From assembly GCA_947476045.1 (NCBI GenBank), contig CANJNZ010000045.1:1-37463 (forward strand): a DNA stretch of 37,463 nucleotides. The letters run 5' to 3'. The position numbers were made by a program, and so were the translations under genes. The notes under the pieces are model-generated. The model had not been told where the DNA came from. It ran no database searches and saw nothing but the letters and a program-made list of their open reading frames with translations. Of this stretch, positions 24,954 to 31,834 are shown piece after piece; position 1 is the first letter of the stretch, and every line of letters begins with the position of its first letter. This stretch comes from Chthoniobacteraceae bacterium. Lineage in GTDB: Bacteria; Verrucomicrobiota; Verrucomicrobiia; Chthoniobacterales; Chthoniobacteraceae.

Positions 24954-24959
24954 GATAAT
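24954..24959 (+). promoter_or_regulatory. Possible -10 element upstream of the CHAP-like gene
   Basis: GATAAT is one base from the -10 consensus; a poor -35 (TTGTGG, 24932-24937) lies 16 bp upstream. It is the best promoter candidate in the 128 bp between recG and the start at 25023. Confidence 0.25.
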
Positions 24960-25022
24960 TATTTGCAGTGTTGGACAAATGTTTTGACGGGAGCACTCAT
25001 AGCTCTAGCGTCTGCATACAAC

Positions 25023-25700
25023 TTGACGGATCTACACACCATCTTCAAACGCATCGCCTTGGTTGTGATGCTGCTCGCCATCGCCACTTCTGCGGCAGAG
25101 GCAAAGACCAAGCCCAAGCAGCCCGTCCGTGCCAAGCAATCGTCACAAGCTAGTCGCGCAAAATCTACAAAGGCTAAATCCACAAGGACAGCGGGCAAGT
25201 CCTCTAGGCGTAAGTCCTCTAGAACTGTGGCGATCGCCCCAAAGACGAATCTAAAGTCGGACAGCGAATCGCTTTATCAAGCAAACGCTGCAAAGAAAAT
25301 TGACCCGGAAAAACTTTCGTTCTTCGGTCCATTGGCATCGAAATTTCGCTACGACAAACGCATGGTTCGTGCTGCCGAACTCGCCGCTGCACGTGCATAC
25401 GGACACAGCCACGGCTCCTGCTGGCGCTACGTGAAAGATGCGCTCCTTAGCGCTGGCCTTGTGGATTCACGTCCGAAAACAGCCTACGCAAAACAAGCGG
25501 GCAGTGAACTCGCCGAGAATTACGGCTTCACAAAAATCCGCGTCTCAGATCCCTACAAAGCACCCTTGGGCAGCGTCCTCGTCTATGGCGGAAGCGGTGC
25601 AGGACACGTGGAGTTTCGCACAAAGACAGGCTTTGTAAGCGATTTCACCTCGCCAAAACCGAGCAAGCGCCCGCTCATCGGCGTTTACATCAAGTCGTAG
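25023..25700 (+). CDS. Exported CHAP-like cysteine peptidase/amidase with basic linker
   Basis: The start is uncertain: a TTG at 25023 gives a good signal peptide (MTDLHTIFKRIALVVMLLAI, cut after SAAEA), 225 aa in all; the frame is open back to a TTG at 24963. After the signal comes a linker of about 45 residues made almost only of Lys, Arg, Ser, Thr and Ala (for example KSTKAKSTRTAGKSSRRKSS), strongly basic. The C-terminal domain has a candidate nucleophile Cys133 in GSCWRYVKDAL and His195 in GAGHVEF, matching the Cys/His layout of CHAP and NlpC-like peptidoglycan hydrolases. A cell-wall role is inferred. Its end overlaps the end of the opposite-strand U32 gene by 11 bp. Confidence 0.6.
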   Translation: MTDLHTIFKRIALVVMLLAIATSAAEAKTKPKQPVRAKQSSQASRAKSTKAKSTRTAGKSSRRKSSRTVAIAPKTNLKSDSESLYQANAAKKIDPEKLSFFGPLASKFRYDKRMVRAAELAAARAYGHSHGSCWRYVKDALLSAGLVDSRPKTAYAKQAGSELAENYGFTKIRVSDPYKAPLGSVLVYGGSGAGHVEFRTKTGFVSDFTSPKPSKRPLIGVYIKS

Positions 25701-28191
25701 CGGAACGTGCCGCAGTCGCGGAGATCGTCTCTTTTTCCAACAGCGTGCCGCGTGTGACGCCAAGCTGGCTTTGCGCTTTCAGTTCGTGCCATAGCGAATC
25801 ACCGTTGCGTTCGCCGCGCAGGAGCGACTGGTAGGAGCGCAGGACGCGCGTAGTTTCCTCCGCATCCTCCTCCAACAACTCCACGCGAAATGCGCGCAAC
25901 CCCGCATCAGCTAGCGTGGCAAAAAAACGCGCACCAGTTTGCGGCACGGCGTTGAAAAGCGTGTTGCGACAGCCCACATCGGCGCGCAGCGGGTGCTCCA
26001 TCCCTACACGGTCACGCAGATGCACACGGTGTTTGTCGCAAGGCCGCCCGCAATCGAGGAACGATGTTCCCTTCGACATGAACGCGGCGAACACGCAGTG
26101 CTCCATGTGAAACATCGGCATGTGCTGATGCAGCGTCAGTTCAAACCACGCGGGCGGCGCGTCGGCGAGAAGGTCAAGCACCTGCTCGATGTTGAGATCG
26201 TAGCTGATCGTGAGTCGCTCGATACCCTTTATGATGAAATGCTGTGCGGTCAGCGGGTTTGCGACATTCAGCGAAAAGTCGCCGACACGCCGCAGCGGGC
26301 TGTCGTAAAAATAATCAATCGCGCCGAGATTGCGAATCAGCACGCCGTCGGGCTCAGCGTTTTCGATCAACTTGAAGAAACCCTGCTCGCCCGCCTTTTG
26401 AATACGCGGAGTGGCCAGAAAAACTGCAGCGCTGCTTTTTCTCACCAGCGCCACGGCATCGCTGTAACGCCGGATGTCCTCGAAATCCACGTAAAGCGTC
26501 TGCACGCCACAGCCGATGGCGGCTTCGATTTGCTCCATCGTGCGACAGAGGACGGTGAGATGAATTTCGGATTGCGAATTGCGGATTGCGGATTTTGACG
26601 AGGCTTCTGTGAAAACATCGCGCCATGTTTTCGATGACTCGGCACGTTTGTGTTCGAGTGCCGTGTCGAGTTGGAAGGCCAGCTCGCGGCGCAGACGGTT
26701 GAGTTCGCCGATGGGGAGAATAACTTCGCCTTCGAGTTCGTTTCGCAGCTCGGAGAGTTCGTAGGGATGCTCGCCGAAGCGTCCGAGATGCTCTCGCAGT
26801 TTGTCCGGCGTGAGCGGGGCCGTGCGGGCGGTTTGCAGCGGGATTGTTGAATGCACGATCACACTCGTCAGCGATGTGGCGACGTGCGCTTCGACTTCGA
26901 GCGGCTCTCCAGCTTTGCCACGAACGATGAGTGTCATTCCAATCCGGTGTCGCGGCTCAATGCGGCCTGCGTAACTTTGCTGAAGGCGTTTGTTCAACGC
27001 AGGATCGTCAGTTTTCCAGACGCGATGGCCGGGGCGGAGTTTAGAAAAATCAATTTTGCCGTGCTCGAAGTAGAATCGCTCGCCGCGCACTTGGTAAATG
27101 CGTCCACCTTGCTCGGAGTTTGTATCGCCGCCGGTATCGAAGACCACGCCGTCACCCGGTTTGAGCGCGATTGCGGGTGAAAACTCAACGTGATCGAGAC
27201 CGACACTCGTGATGCGTCCGGCGAGTGGCCCACGTTTTTTTCCATATCGCGCGGAGACGAGTTTCTGGTGATCCACACCATGCATCCAGCCGGAGAAAAG
27301 CCCGCGCGAAAAAGTCATCTCGAGTTGGTAGCGCTCGTCGTCGCCGACGATTTTCTGACTTCGACCCGACATCGCCGCATCGAGCGCGCGGCGATAGACT
27401 TGGCAGACAGCAGCTACGTATTCAGGCGACTTGAGTCGGCCTTCGATTTTGAAACTGGTCACGCCTCGTTCGAGTAGTACGGGAATTTCGTCCACGGCTG
27501 CGAGATCCTGCGGCGAGAGGAGGTATCGCTTTTCGCCGAGGTCACGCAGCGCCCCGTCCACGATCAATTCGTAGGGCATCCGACATGCCTGTGCGCACTC
27601 GCCGCGATTTGCACTGCGCTGGCCGAGCGATTCACTCGTGAGACACTGACCACTGTAGGCCACGCAAAGCGCACCGTGAACGAACACCTCCAACGGCAAT
27701 GTTGAATCCGCACTTTCATCCTTAAATTTTTCAAGTTCCCTCAGGCTCAACTCACGGGACAGCACAGCCCGCTCGACTCCGAGTTCTTTCGCAAACGCGA
27801 TGCCTTCGGGGGATGTGATCGTCATTTGCGTGCTCGCGTGGATTGGCAGTTCTGGCATGACCGCACGAGCAAGGCGAACAAGCCCGACATCCTGCACGAT
27901 GAGCGAATCCACTCCTGCCCGGCTGCAATCGCGCAGCATCCGCTCTGCGGCGTCGAGTTCACCGGTGAAAACTAGCGTGTTGAAAGCAACGTATGCCTTC
28001 ACTCCGTAGCGATGGCAAAACTTCACAACCTCGCATAATTCATCGTCACGGAAATTATCTGCGCGCAGTCGTGCATTGAATCGCGGCAGTCCGAAATAAA
28101 CCGCATCCGCACCATTGGCGACAGCGGCTCGCAGGCAATCCCAGCCACCGGCAGGCGCAAGCAACTCGGGGTGTTCGTGGTTTTCAGACAT
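25690..28191 (-). CDS. U32-family peptidase-like protein with DUF3656 (RlhA/YhbU type)
   Basis: ATG 28191 is preceded by a GGAAAAG-like ribosome-binding site; a TTG four codons upstream is less likely. 833 aa. The N-terminal U32 domain (about 10-330) starts ELLAPAGGWDCLRAAVANGA and carries the signature FVHGALCVAYSGQC with RGECAQACR, whose cysteines are those linked to an iron-sulfur or metal site in U32 RNA-modifying proteins. A middle DUF3656-like region is followed by a second TIM-barrel-like half (FELTLHQHMPMFHMEHCVFA). E. coli RlhA of this architecture hydroxylates 23S rRNA C2501, so an rRNA-modification role is likely rather than proteolysis. It probably forms an operon with rpoN, 57 bp upstream. 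A heptanucleotide repeat is embedded in frame at 26569-26596. Confidence 0.85.
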   Translation of the reverse strand: MSENHEHPELLAPAGGWDCLRAAVANGADAVYFGLPRFNARLRADNFRDDELCEVVKFCHRYGVKAYVAFNTLVFTGELDAAERMLRDCSRAGVDSLIVQDVGLVRLARAVMPELPIHASTQMTITSPEGIAFAKELGVERAVLSRELSLRELEKFKDESADSTLPLEVFVHGALCVAYSGQCLTSESLGQRSANRGECAQACRMPYELIVDGALRDLGEKRYLLSPQDLAAVDEIPVLLERGVTSFKIEGRLKSPEYVAAVCQVYRRALDAAMSGRSQKIVGDDERYQLEMTFSRGLFSGWMHGVDHQKLVSARYGKKRGPLAGRITSVGLDHVEFSPAIALKPGDGVVFDTGGDTNSEQGGRIYQVRGERFYFEHGKIDFSKLRPGHRVWKTDDPALNKRLQQSYAGRIEPRHRIGMTLIVRGKAGEPLEVEAHVATSLTSVIVHSTIPLQTARTAPLTPDKLREHLGRFGEHPYELSELRNELEGEVILPIGELNRLRRELAFQLDTALEHKRAESSKTWRDVFTEASSKSAIRNSQSEIHLTVLCRTMEQIEAAIGCGVQTLYVDFEDIRRYSDAVALVRKSSAAVFLATPRIQKAGEQGFFKLIENAEPDGVLIRNLGAIDYFYDSPLRRVGDFSLNVANPLTAQHFIIKGIERLTISYDLNIEQVLDLLADAPPAWFELTLHQHMPMFHMEHCVFAAFMSKGTSFLDCGRPCDKHRVHLRDRVGMEHPLRADVGCRNTLFNAVPQTGARFFATLADAGLRAFRVELLEEDAEETTRVLRSYQSLLRGERNGDSLWHELKAQSQLGVTRGTLLEKETISATAARSATT
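26569..26596. repeat. Four tandem heptamers (GGATTGC-type) inside the U32 gene
   Basis: The units GGATTGC, GAATTGC, GGATTGC, GGATTTT run head to tail and encode SKSAIRNSQSEI on the minus strand. This motif resembles a low-complexity dispersed repeat seen in many environmental bacterial genomes. It sits in a linker between the DUF3656 region and the C-terminal half and does not break the frame. Confidence 0.7.
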
Positions 28192-28248
28192 CAGCTTTTC
28201 CAAAAGAATCTCACACCACGAACAATCTGCACAGACACGTAGCCCAGG

Positions 28249-29649
28249 CTAGAAACTCTTCCGCATATTGCTGGGGAGGATATTCAGCTCGTTGCGGTAT
28301 TTGGCGACGGTGCGGCGGGCGATTGGGATGCCTTTTTTCTCCAGCAGTTCGACGATCTCTTTGTCGCTCAGTGGATTTTTCGGATCTTCTTTGGATACGA
28401 GTTCGCTGATGACGCCCTTCACGCTTGTGTTGCTCATGCTTTCGCCGCCTGCGGTCTGATAACCGGGTGTGAAAAAATACTTCATTTCATAAACACCGTG
28501 GGGAGTGCTCATGTATTTGCCGGAGATGGCGCGGCTCACAGTTGTCTCGTGAACGCCTACGATGTCCGCGATTTGCACCATCGTCATCGGCTTGAGGCCG
28601 CTCGGTCCTTTTTCGAGAAACTCCTTTTGCTTGTCCACGATTTGGTGGGCGATGTTGGAGATCGTCTGCTGGCGCTGGTGGATGGATTTGATCAGGAATT
28701 TTCCGTTGCGGATTTTTTCCCGAATGTAATCGCGCACCTCTTCCTTGCTCGCCTGCTGGGCCATGAGGTCCTTGTAGGTGTTGCTGATTCGCAGGTGGGG
28801 AATCTGATCGCCGTTGAGTGAAATCTGCCAAACTCCGCCGACCTTTTCCACGGTCACGTCGGGTAGGACGTAGTTGTTTGGATCGGCGGCGAAAATCTGT
28901 CCTGGCTTCGGGTCGAGTGTGCCGACGAAAATGGATGCACGCTGGACGCACTCGACTGTCGTGCCGCAACGACGAGCGATCTCAGGGAAACGCTTTTTGC
29001 CCAGATCTTCGAGGTGATTTGACACCACTTTCCACTCAAGCGATCCCTCTTTTCCGATGCGCTTGAGCTGAATGAGAAGGCACTCGCGGAGGTCGCGCGA
29101 GCCGACACCGACTGGGTGAAAAGTCTGGATGATTTCGAGGACGCGGTTGATGTCTTCAAGTTCAAGGCCCGTGTTGCCCGCAATTTCCTCGGGTTTGGCG
29201 GAGAGAAAACCGACGTCATCAATGTTGCCGATGACGAGTTCGCCGAGCTGCATGTCTTCCTTGGAAAGATCGGTGTTCCGAAGCTGCTCGTGGAGGTGCT
29301 GCTGGAGCGTCTGCTCCTGCGTCAGCGAATCGAAAAAGAATTGGCGGCGCTCTTCGTCGTCCGCATTGCGGCGGGCATAACTGGAATTTTGCGCCATGTA
29401 ATCGCGCCATTCCTCATCGAGCTTCGAGAGTTTTTCAAATTCCGCGTCGAATTCCTCCGCTTCACGCTGCTTGTCCTCGATTTTCGGATCGGTGTCCTCC
29501 ATTTCGAGGGTGGGATTTCCATCCAATTCTTGTTGGATGAGCGCGCGCAGCTCGAGCATCGGCACCTGCAAAATTTGAAGGCTTTGCTGGAGTTGCGGTG
29601 CCAGAACTTGCTGCTGGCTGAGTGACTGATTTTGAGAAAGTCCGGCCAT
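28249..29649 (-). CDS. rpoN: RNA polymerase sigma-54 factor
   Basis: 466 aa. Region I is the Gln/Leu-rich activator-interacting segment (NQSLSQQQVLAPQLQQSLQI, then LRALIQQELDGNP). An acidic region II follows, then the core-binding domain, the HTH (MVQIADIVGVHETTVSRAIS) and the C-terminal RpoN box ARRTVAKYRN at residues 444-453, which reads the -24 element. It directs transcription from -24/-12 promoters and needs an AAA+ enhancer-binding activator; none is encoded in this window. Probably cotranscribed with the downstream U32 gene. Confidence 0.97.
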   Translation of the reverse strand: MAGLSQNQSLSQQQVLAPQLQQSLQILQVPMLELRALIQQELDGNPTLEMEDTDPKIEDKQREAEEFDAEFEKLSKLDEEWRDYMAQNSSYARRNADDEERRQFFFDSLTQEQTLQQHLHEQLRNTDLSKEDMQLGELVIGNIDDVGFLSAKPEEIAGNTGLELEDINRVLEIIQTFHPVGVGSRDLRECLLIQLKRIGKEGSLEWKVVSNHLEDLGKKRFPEIARRCGTTVECVQRASIFVGTLDPKPGQIFAADPNNYVLPDVTVEKVGGVWQISLNGDQIPHLRISNTYKDLMAQQASKEEVRDYIREKIRNGKFLIKSIHQRQQTISNIAHQIVDKQKEFLEKGPSGLKPMTMVQIADIVGVHETTVSRAISGKYMSTPHGVYEMKYFFTPGYQTAGGESMSNTSVKGVISELVSKEDPKNPLSDKEIVELLEKKGIPIARRTVAKYRNELNILPSNMRKSF

Positions 29650-29761
29650 AGAGTTGTTATCTACCCAATATAGTCGTCACCGGCGCGCATTTAGCAAGGC
29701 AGATGCCACTGGTTTGAAAATTTTCTGCTCCAGCGGGCACCCTTTCCGCTAATCAAACCGC

Positions 29762-30019
29762 ATGAAACAACCCTACAAACTCCTGATCGCGGGACTCTGC
29801 ACCGCTGCTTTTGCGTGCGCAGCGCTCTGCCCGCAGACATTGAAAGCACAGGCCGAGGACGAGCAGCAGCAAATTGCAAAACTCGTCACCGAAATCTCAC
29901 AGCAGCAGACGCAGATAGTTGCCAATCAAAAACTCATTGATGATAAAGTCGCCGTGGTTACCGAGAGTCTTCGTGTAGCCAAAATTTTTGTTTCCCGTGG
30001 AGGCGGAGCATCGAAATGA
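29762..30019 (+). CDS. Tiny exported coiled-coil protein, 85 aa
   Basis: Signal peptide residues 1 to about 30 (MKQPYKLLIAGLCTAAFACA, then LCPQTLKAQA). The mature 55 residues are Gln/Glu/Lys-rich with heptad-like spacing (QQQIAKLVTEISQQQTQIVA) and end in a Gly/Ser/Lys tail (RGGGASK). The stop overlaps the next ATG (ATGA), so the two small genes are coupled. No family recognised. It is divergent from rpoN across 112 bp. Confidence 0.65.
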   Translation: MKQPYKLLIAGLCTAAFACAALCPQTLKAQAEDEQQQIAKLVTEISQQQTQIVANQKLIDDKVAVVTESLRVAKIFVSRGGGASK

Positions 30020-30252
30020 AACGCACAATCACCATTCTGACGCTCGCTTTCGGTCTCGCCGCGACAAGCCTTACGCTGCGCGCACAGACTCCGGCGTCCG
30101 CCGCCCAGCCCGGTAAATCACCACTCGAAGCACTGAAGGCCATTCGCGACGCCAATGCCAAGCTGCTCGACCAACAAACCAAGACACTTCAGCAACTCGA
30201 GGAGATGGAGAAAACCGCACAATCCATCAAAGTCCTTGGGCGACGTTCCTGA
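30016..30252 (+). CDS. Tiny exported coiled-coil protein, 78 aa
   Basis: Signal peptide residues 1-23 (MKRTITILTLAFGLAATSLT, then LRA). The mature 55 residues carry an amphipathic helix with heptads (ALKAIRDANAKLLDQQTKTL, then QQLEEMEKTAQ). Same length class and architecture as its upstream neighbour, with which it overlaps by 4 bp; they could form a hetero-coiled coil in the periplasm, which is inference. It abuts the convergent gene end at 30253 with no gap. Confidence 0.65.
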   Translation: MKRTITILTLAFGLAATSLTLRAQTPASAAQPGKSPLEALKAIRDANAKLLDQQTKTLQQLEEMEKTAQSIKVLGRRS

Positions 30253-30852
30253 TTAAGAACCCGCCGAGGCACGCAGCCAGTCGCTTTCCGTATCCACATC
30301 GCGCAAAATCGGCAGCCTGCGCAAACGAACTCCCGCAGCCACAGCGCGCGAGATTGTATCAGCCAGCGTATGCTCGGTGCTCCAGCGGATGTTTTCAAAA
30401 AGCGCAGGTTCCGCGCGTCGTAGCGAGAGTAGATAATAGCCACCGTCTTCCGTAGGCCCGATGGCCGCATCATCCGCCCCCCATGCTTCCTCAAAAATCG
30501 CGGGTGTGATCTCCACGCAATCGCTCCCAATCACCGCCACATGCTCCCAGCCTGCGGCAAAAGCGGACGCAAACGCCGCCTGCAAACGCATCCCGAGATC
30601 CCCGCGTGCCTGCGGCTCAAAAGTTGAGGACGGCGGGAGTTTTGGCGCAAGCCACGCTTCGATTTCTGCACGCCGCTCCGGTGGGTCAAAATGCACGATC
30701 ACCGGCGTCGTGCGCGGTAATCGTGCACACACCTTCGTGACCAGTTCACGATAAATCTCCGCCGCCCGCTCTGCGCCAGTCGTGGCTGCAATACGCGTCT
30801 TCACGCGCCCTGCCTGGGGCCACTTCACAAAGAGCAAAATCACCCTGCGCAT
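30253..30852 (-). CDS. DUF2064 / TIGR04282-type glycosyltransferase-like protein
   Basis: 199 aa with a GT-A nucleotide-diphospho-sugar fold pattern: N-terminal ILLFVKWPQAGRVKTRIAAT (family hallmark K-x-P-x-x-G-x-VKTR), GSDCVEI as the metal site and GPTEDGGYYLLSL, the strongest family signature. Members are annotated as glycosyltransferase-A-like proteins, some linked to arsenosugar synthesis, but biochemical evidence is scarce. It begins 5 bp after the kinase-like gene on the same strand, so they form an operon. No arsenic genes are nearby. Confidence 0.85.
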   Translation of the reverse strand: MRRVILLFVKWPQAGRVKTRIAATTGAERAAEIYRELVTKVCARLPRTTPVIVHFDPPERRAEIEAWLAPKLPPSSTFEPQARGDLGMRLQAAFASAFAAGWEHVAVIGSDCVEITPAIFEEAWGADDAAIGPTEDGGYYLLSLRRAEPALFENIRWSTEHTLADTISRAVAAGVRLRRLPILRDVDTESDWLRASAGS

Positions 30853-30857
30853 CGAAG

Positions 30858-31739
30858 CTATGCAGCCGCCACTTCGGGCAGGCGCACCCGGATCGTCGCG
30901 CCCACACCCGGCTGACTTTCAGCAAAGATAATTCCGTCCATCCCCTCCACCAGCATACGCGCATTTGCCAGCCCATGTTTGCCGCCGGTATTTTTCGTAA
31001 AGAGCCGCGCCAATTCATCCGCACCAATACCCGGGCCGCTGTCGCCCACACGTATTTCTATATGGCGACCTTCTCGTTGCACAGTCACAGCGATGCGTCC
31101 CCCTCGCGGCGTGAATTTCAGCGCATTGCCCACAATCTCATCCATGACCTGCGCAAGTGCATCCACATCGACGCGGACACGGCCGGGTCCGGAGTGAAAG
31201 GAGAGGGTGATTTGTTTCACCTCCGCGCGCAACTGCATCGCTGCAAGAATGGTTGCGAGTTCATTGGAAAGCTCCACCTCCCGTGCCTCGAACTTTGCCT
31301 GCCCGGATTGAAGCGCTGTGGTGTTGAGAACGTTTTTTACCAAACGCGTCATTCGCTCCACAGTCTGCCGGAGCATCGTAACCGTCTTTTCATCCAGCGC
31401 GCTTGCTCCGAGCGAATCACACGCCAGCCGGATCGTTTGCAAAGGATTGTTCAAGTCATTCGCAAGCATCGCCATGAGATGCTCCCGCTCGCTGTTCAGC
31501 ACCACCAGCCGGGCTTCCAACTCACGTCGCGCGATATCCATGCGCCGCGCCCGATAAATGAAAAAAAACACCACTGCGACGGCCAGCAGTGCAATGGCCC
31601 ACGGAAGCGCGGACCAAGCGAACCGCATGAAATTTCCGCCTCCCGCGACGGGCACGCCGGGCGACGGCTCGGGCTCCTCCGGCACGCCAGCCAGAACAGC
31701 GAGGAAAGTAATGCTAACGGGCAGACTGATGGCAAACAT
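30858..31739 (-). CDS. Histidine-kinase-like protein lacking the phospho-acceptor histidine
   Basis: ATG 31739 gives 293 aa; an earlier in-frame ATG at 31799 would overlap the divergent ftsK region and looks unlikely. Residues 1-19 are a signal or first TM; a short acidic Pro-rich segment follows; TM about 43-62. The dimerisation helix reads MLANDLNNPLQTIRLACDSL, where the family has MLAHDLKNPL: Asn94 (codon AAT) stands in place of the phospho-accepting His. The ATPase half is preserved: N-box DEIVGNALKFT with Asn205, G1 DSGPGIG (233-239) and a shortened G2 region (GGKHGLANA). It may bind ATP and signal without autophosphorylation, or be decaying. Operon with the DUF2064 gene; no response regulator nearby. 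Confidence 0.85.
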   Translation of the reverse strand: MFAISLPVSITFLAVLAGVPEEPEPSPGVPVAGGGNFMRFAWSALPWAIALLAVAVVFFFIYRARRMDIARRELEARLVVLNSEREHLMAMLANDLNNPLQTIRLACDSLGASALDEKTVTMLRQTVERMTRLVKNVLNTTALQSGQAKFEAREVELSNELATILAAMQLRAEVKQITLSFHSGPGRVRVDVDALAQVMDEIVGNALKFTPRGGRIAVTVQREGRHIEIRVGDSGPGIGADELARLFTKNTGGKHGLANARMLVEGMDGIIFAESQPGVGATIRVRLPEVAAA

Positions 31740-31834
31740 GTGCGGAGACAAGCCGGAACATGGGACCCACGACAAGCCTGCACGACTCCCGCATTGCAAA
31801 GACGCGCCGCCCGGCTACGGTCGCCGCACTAAAA

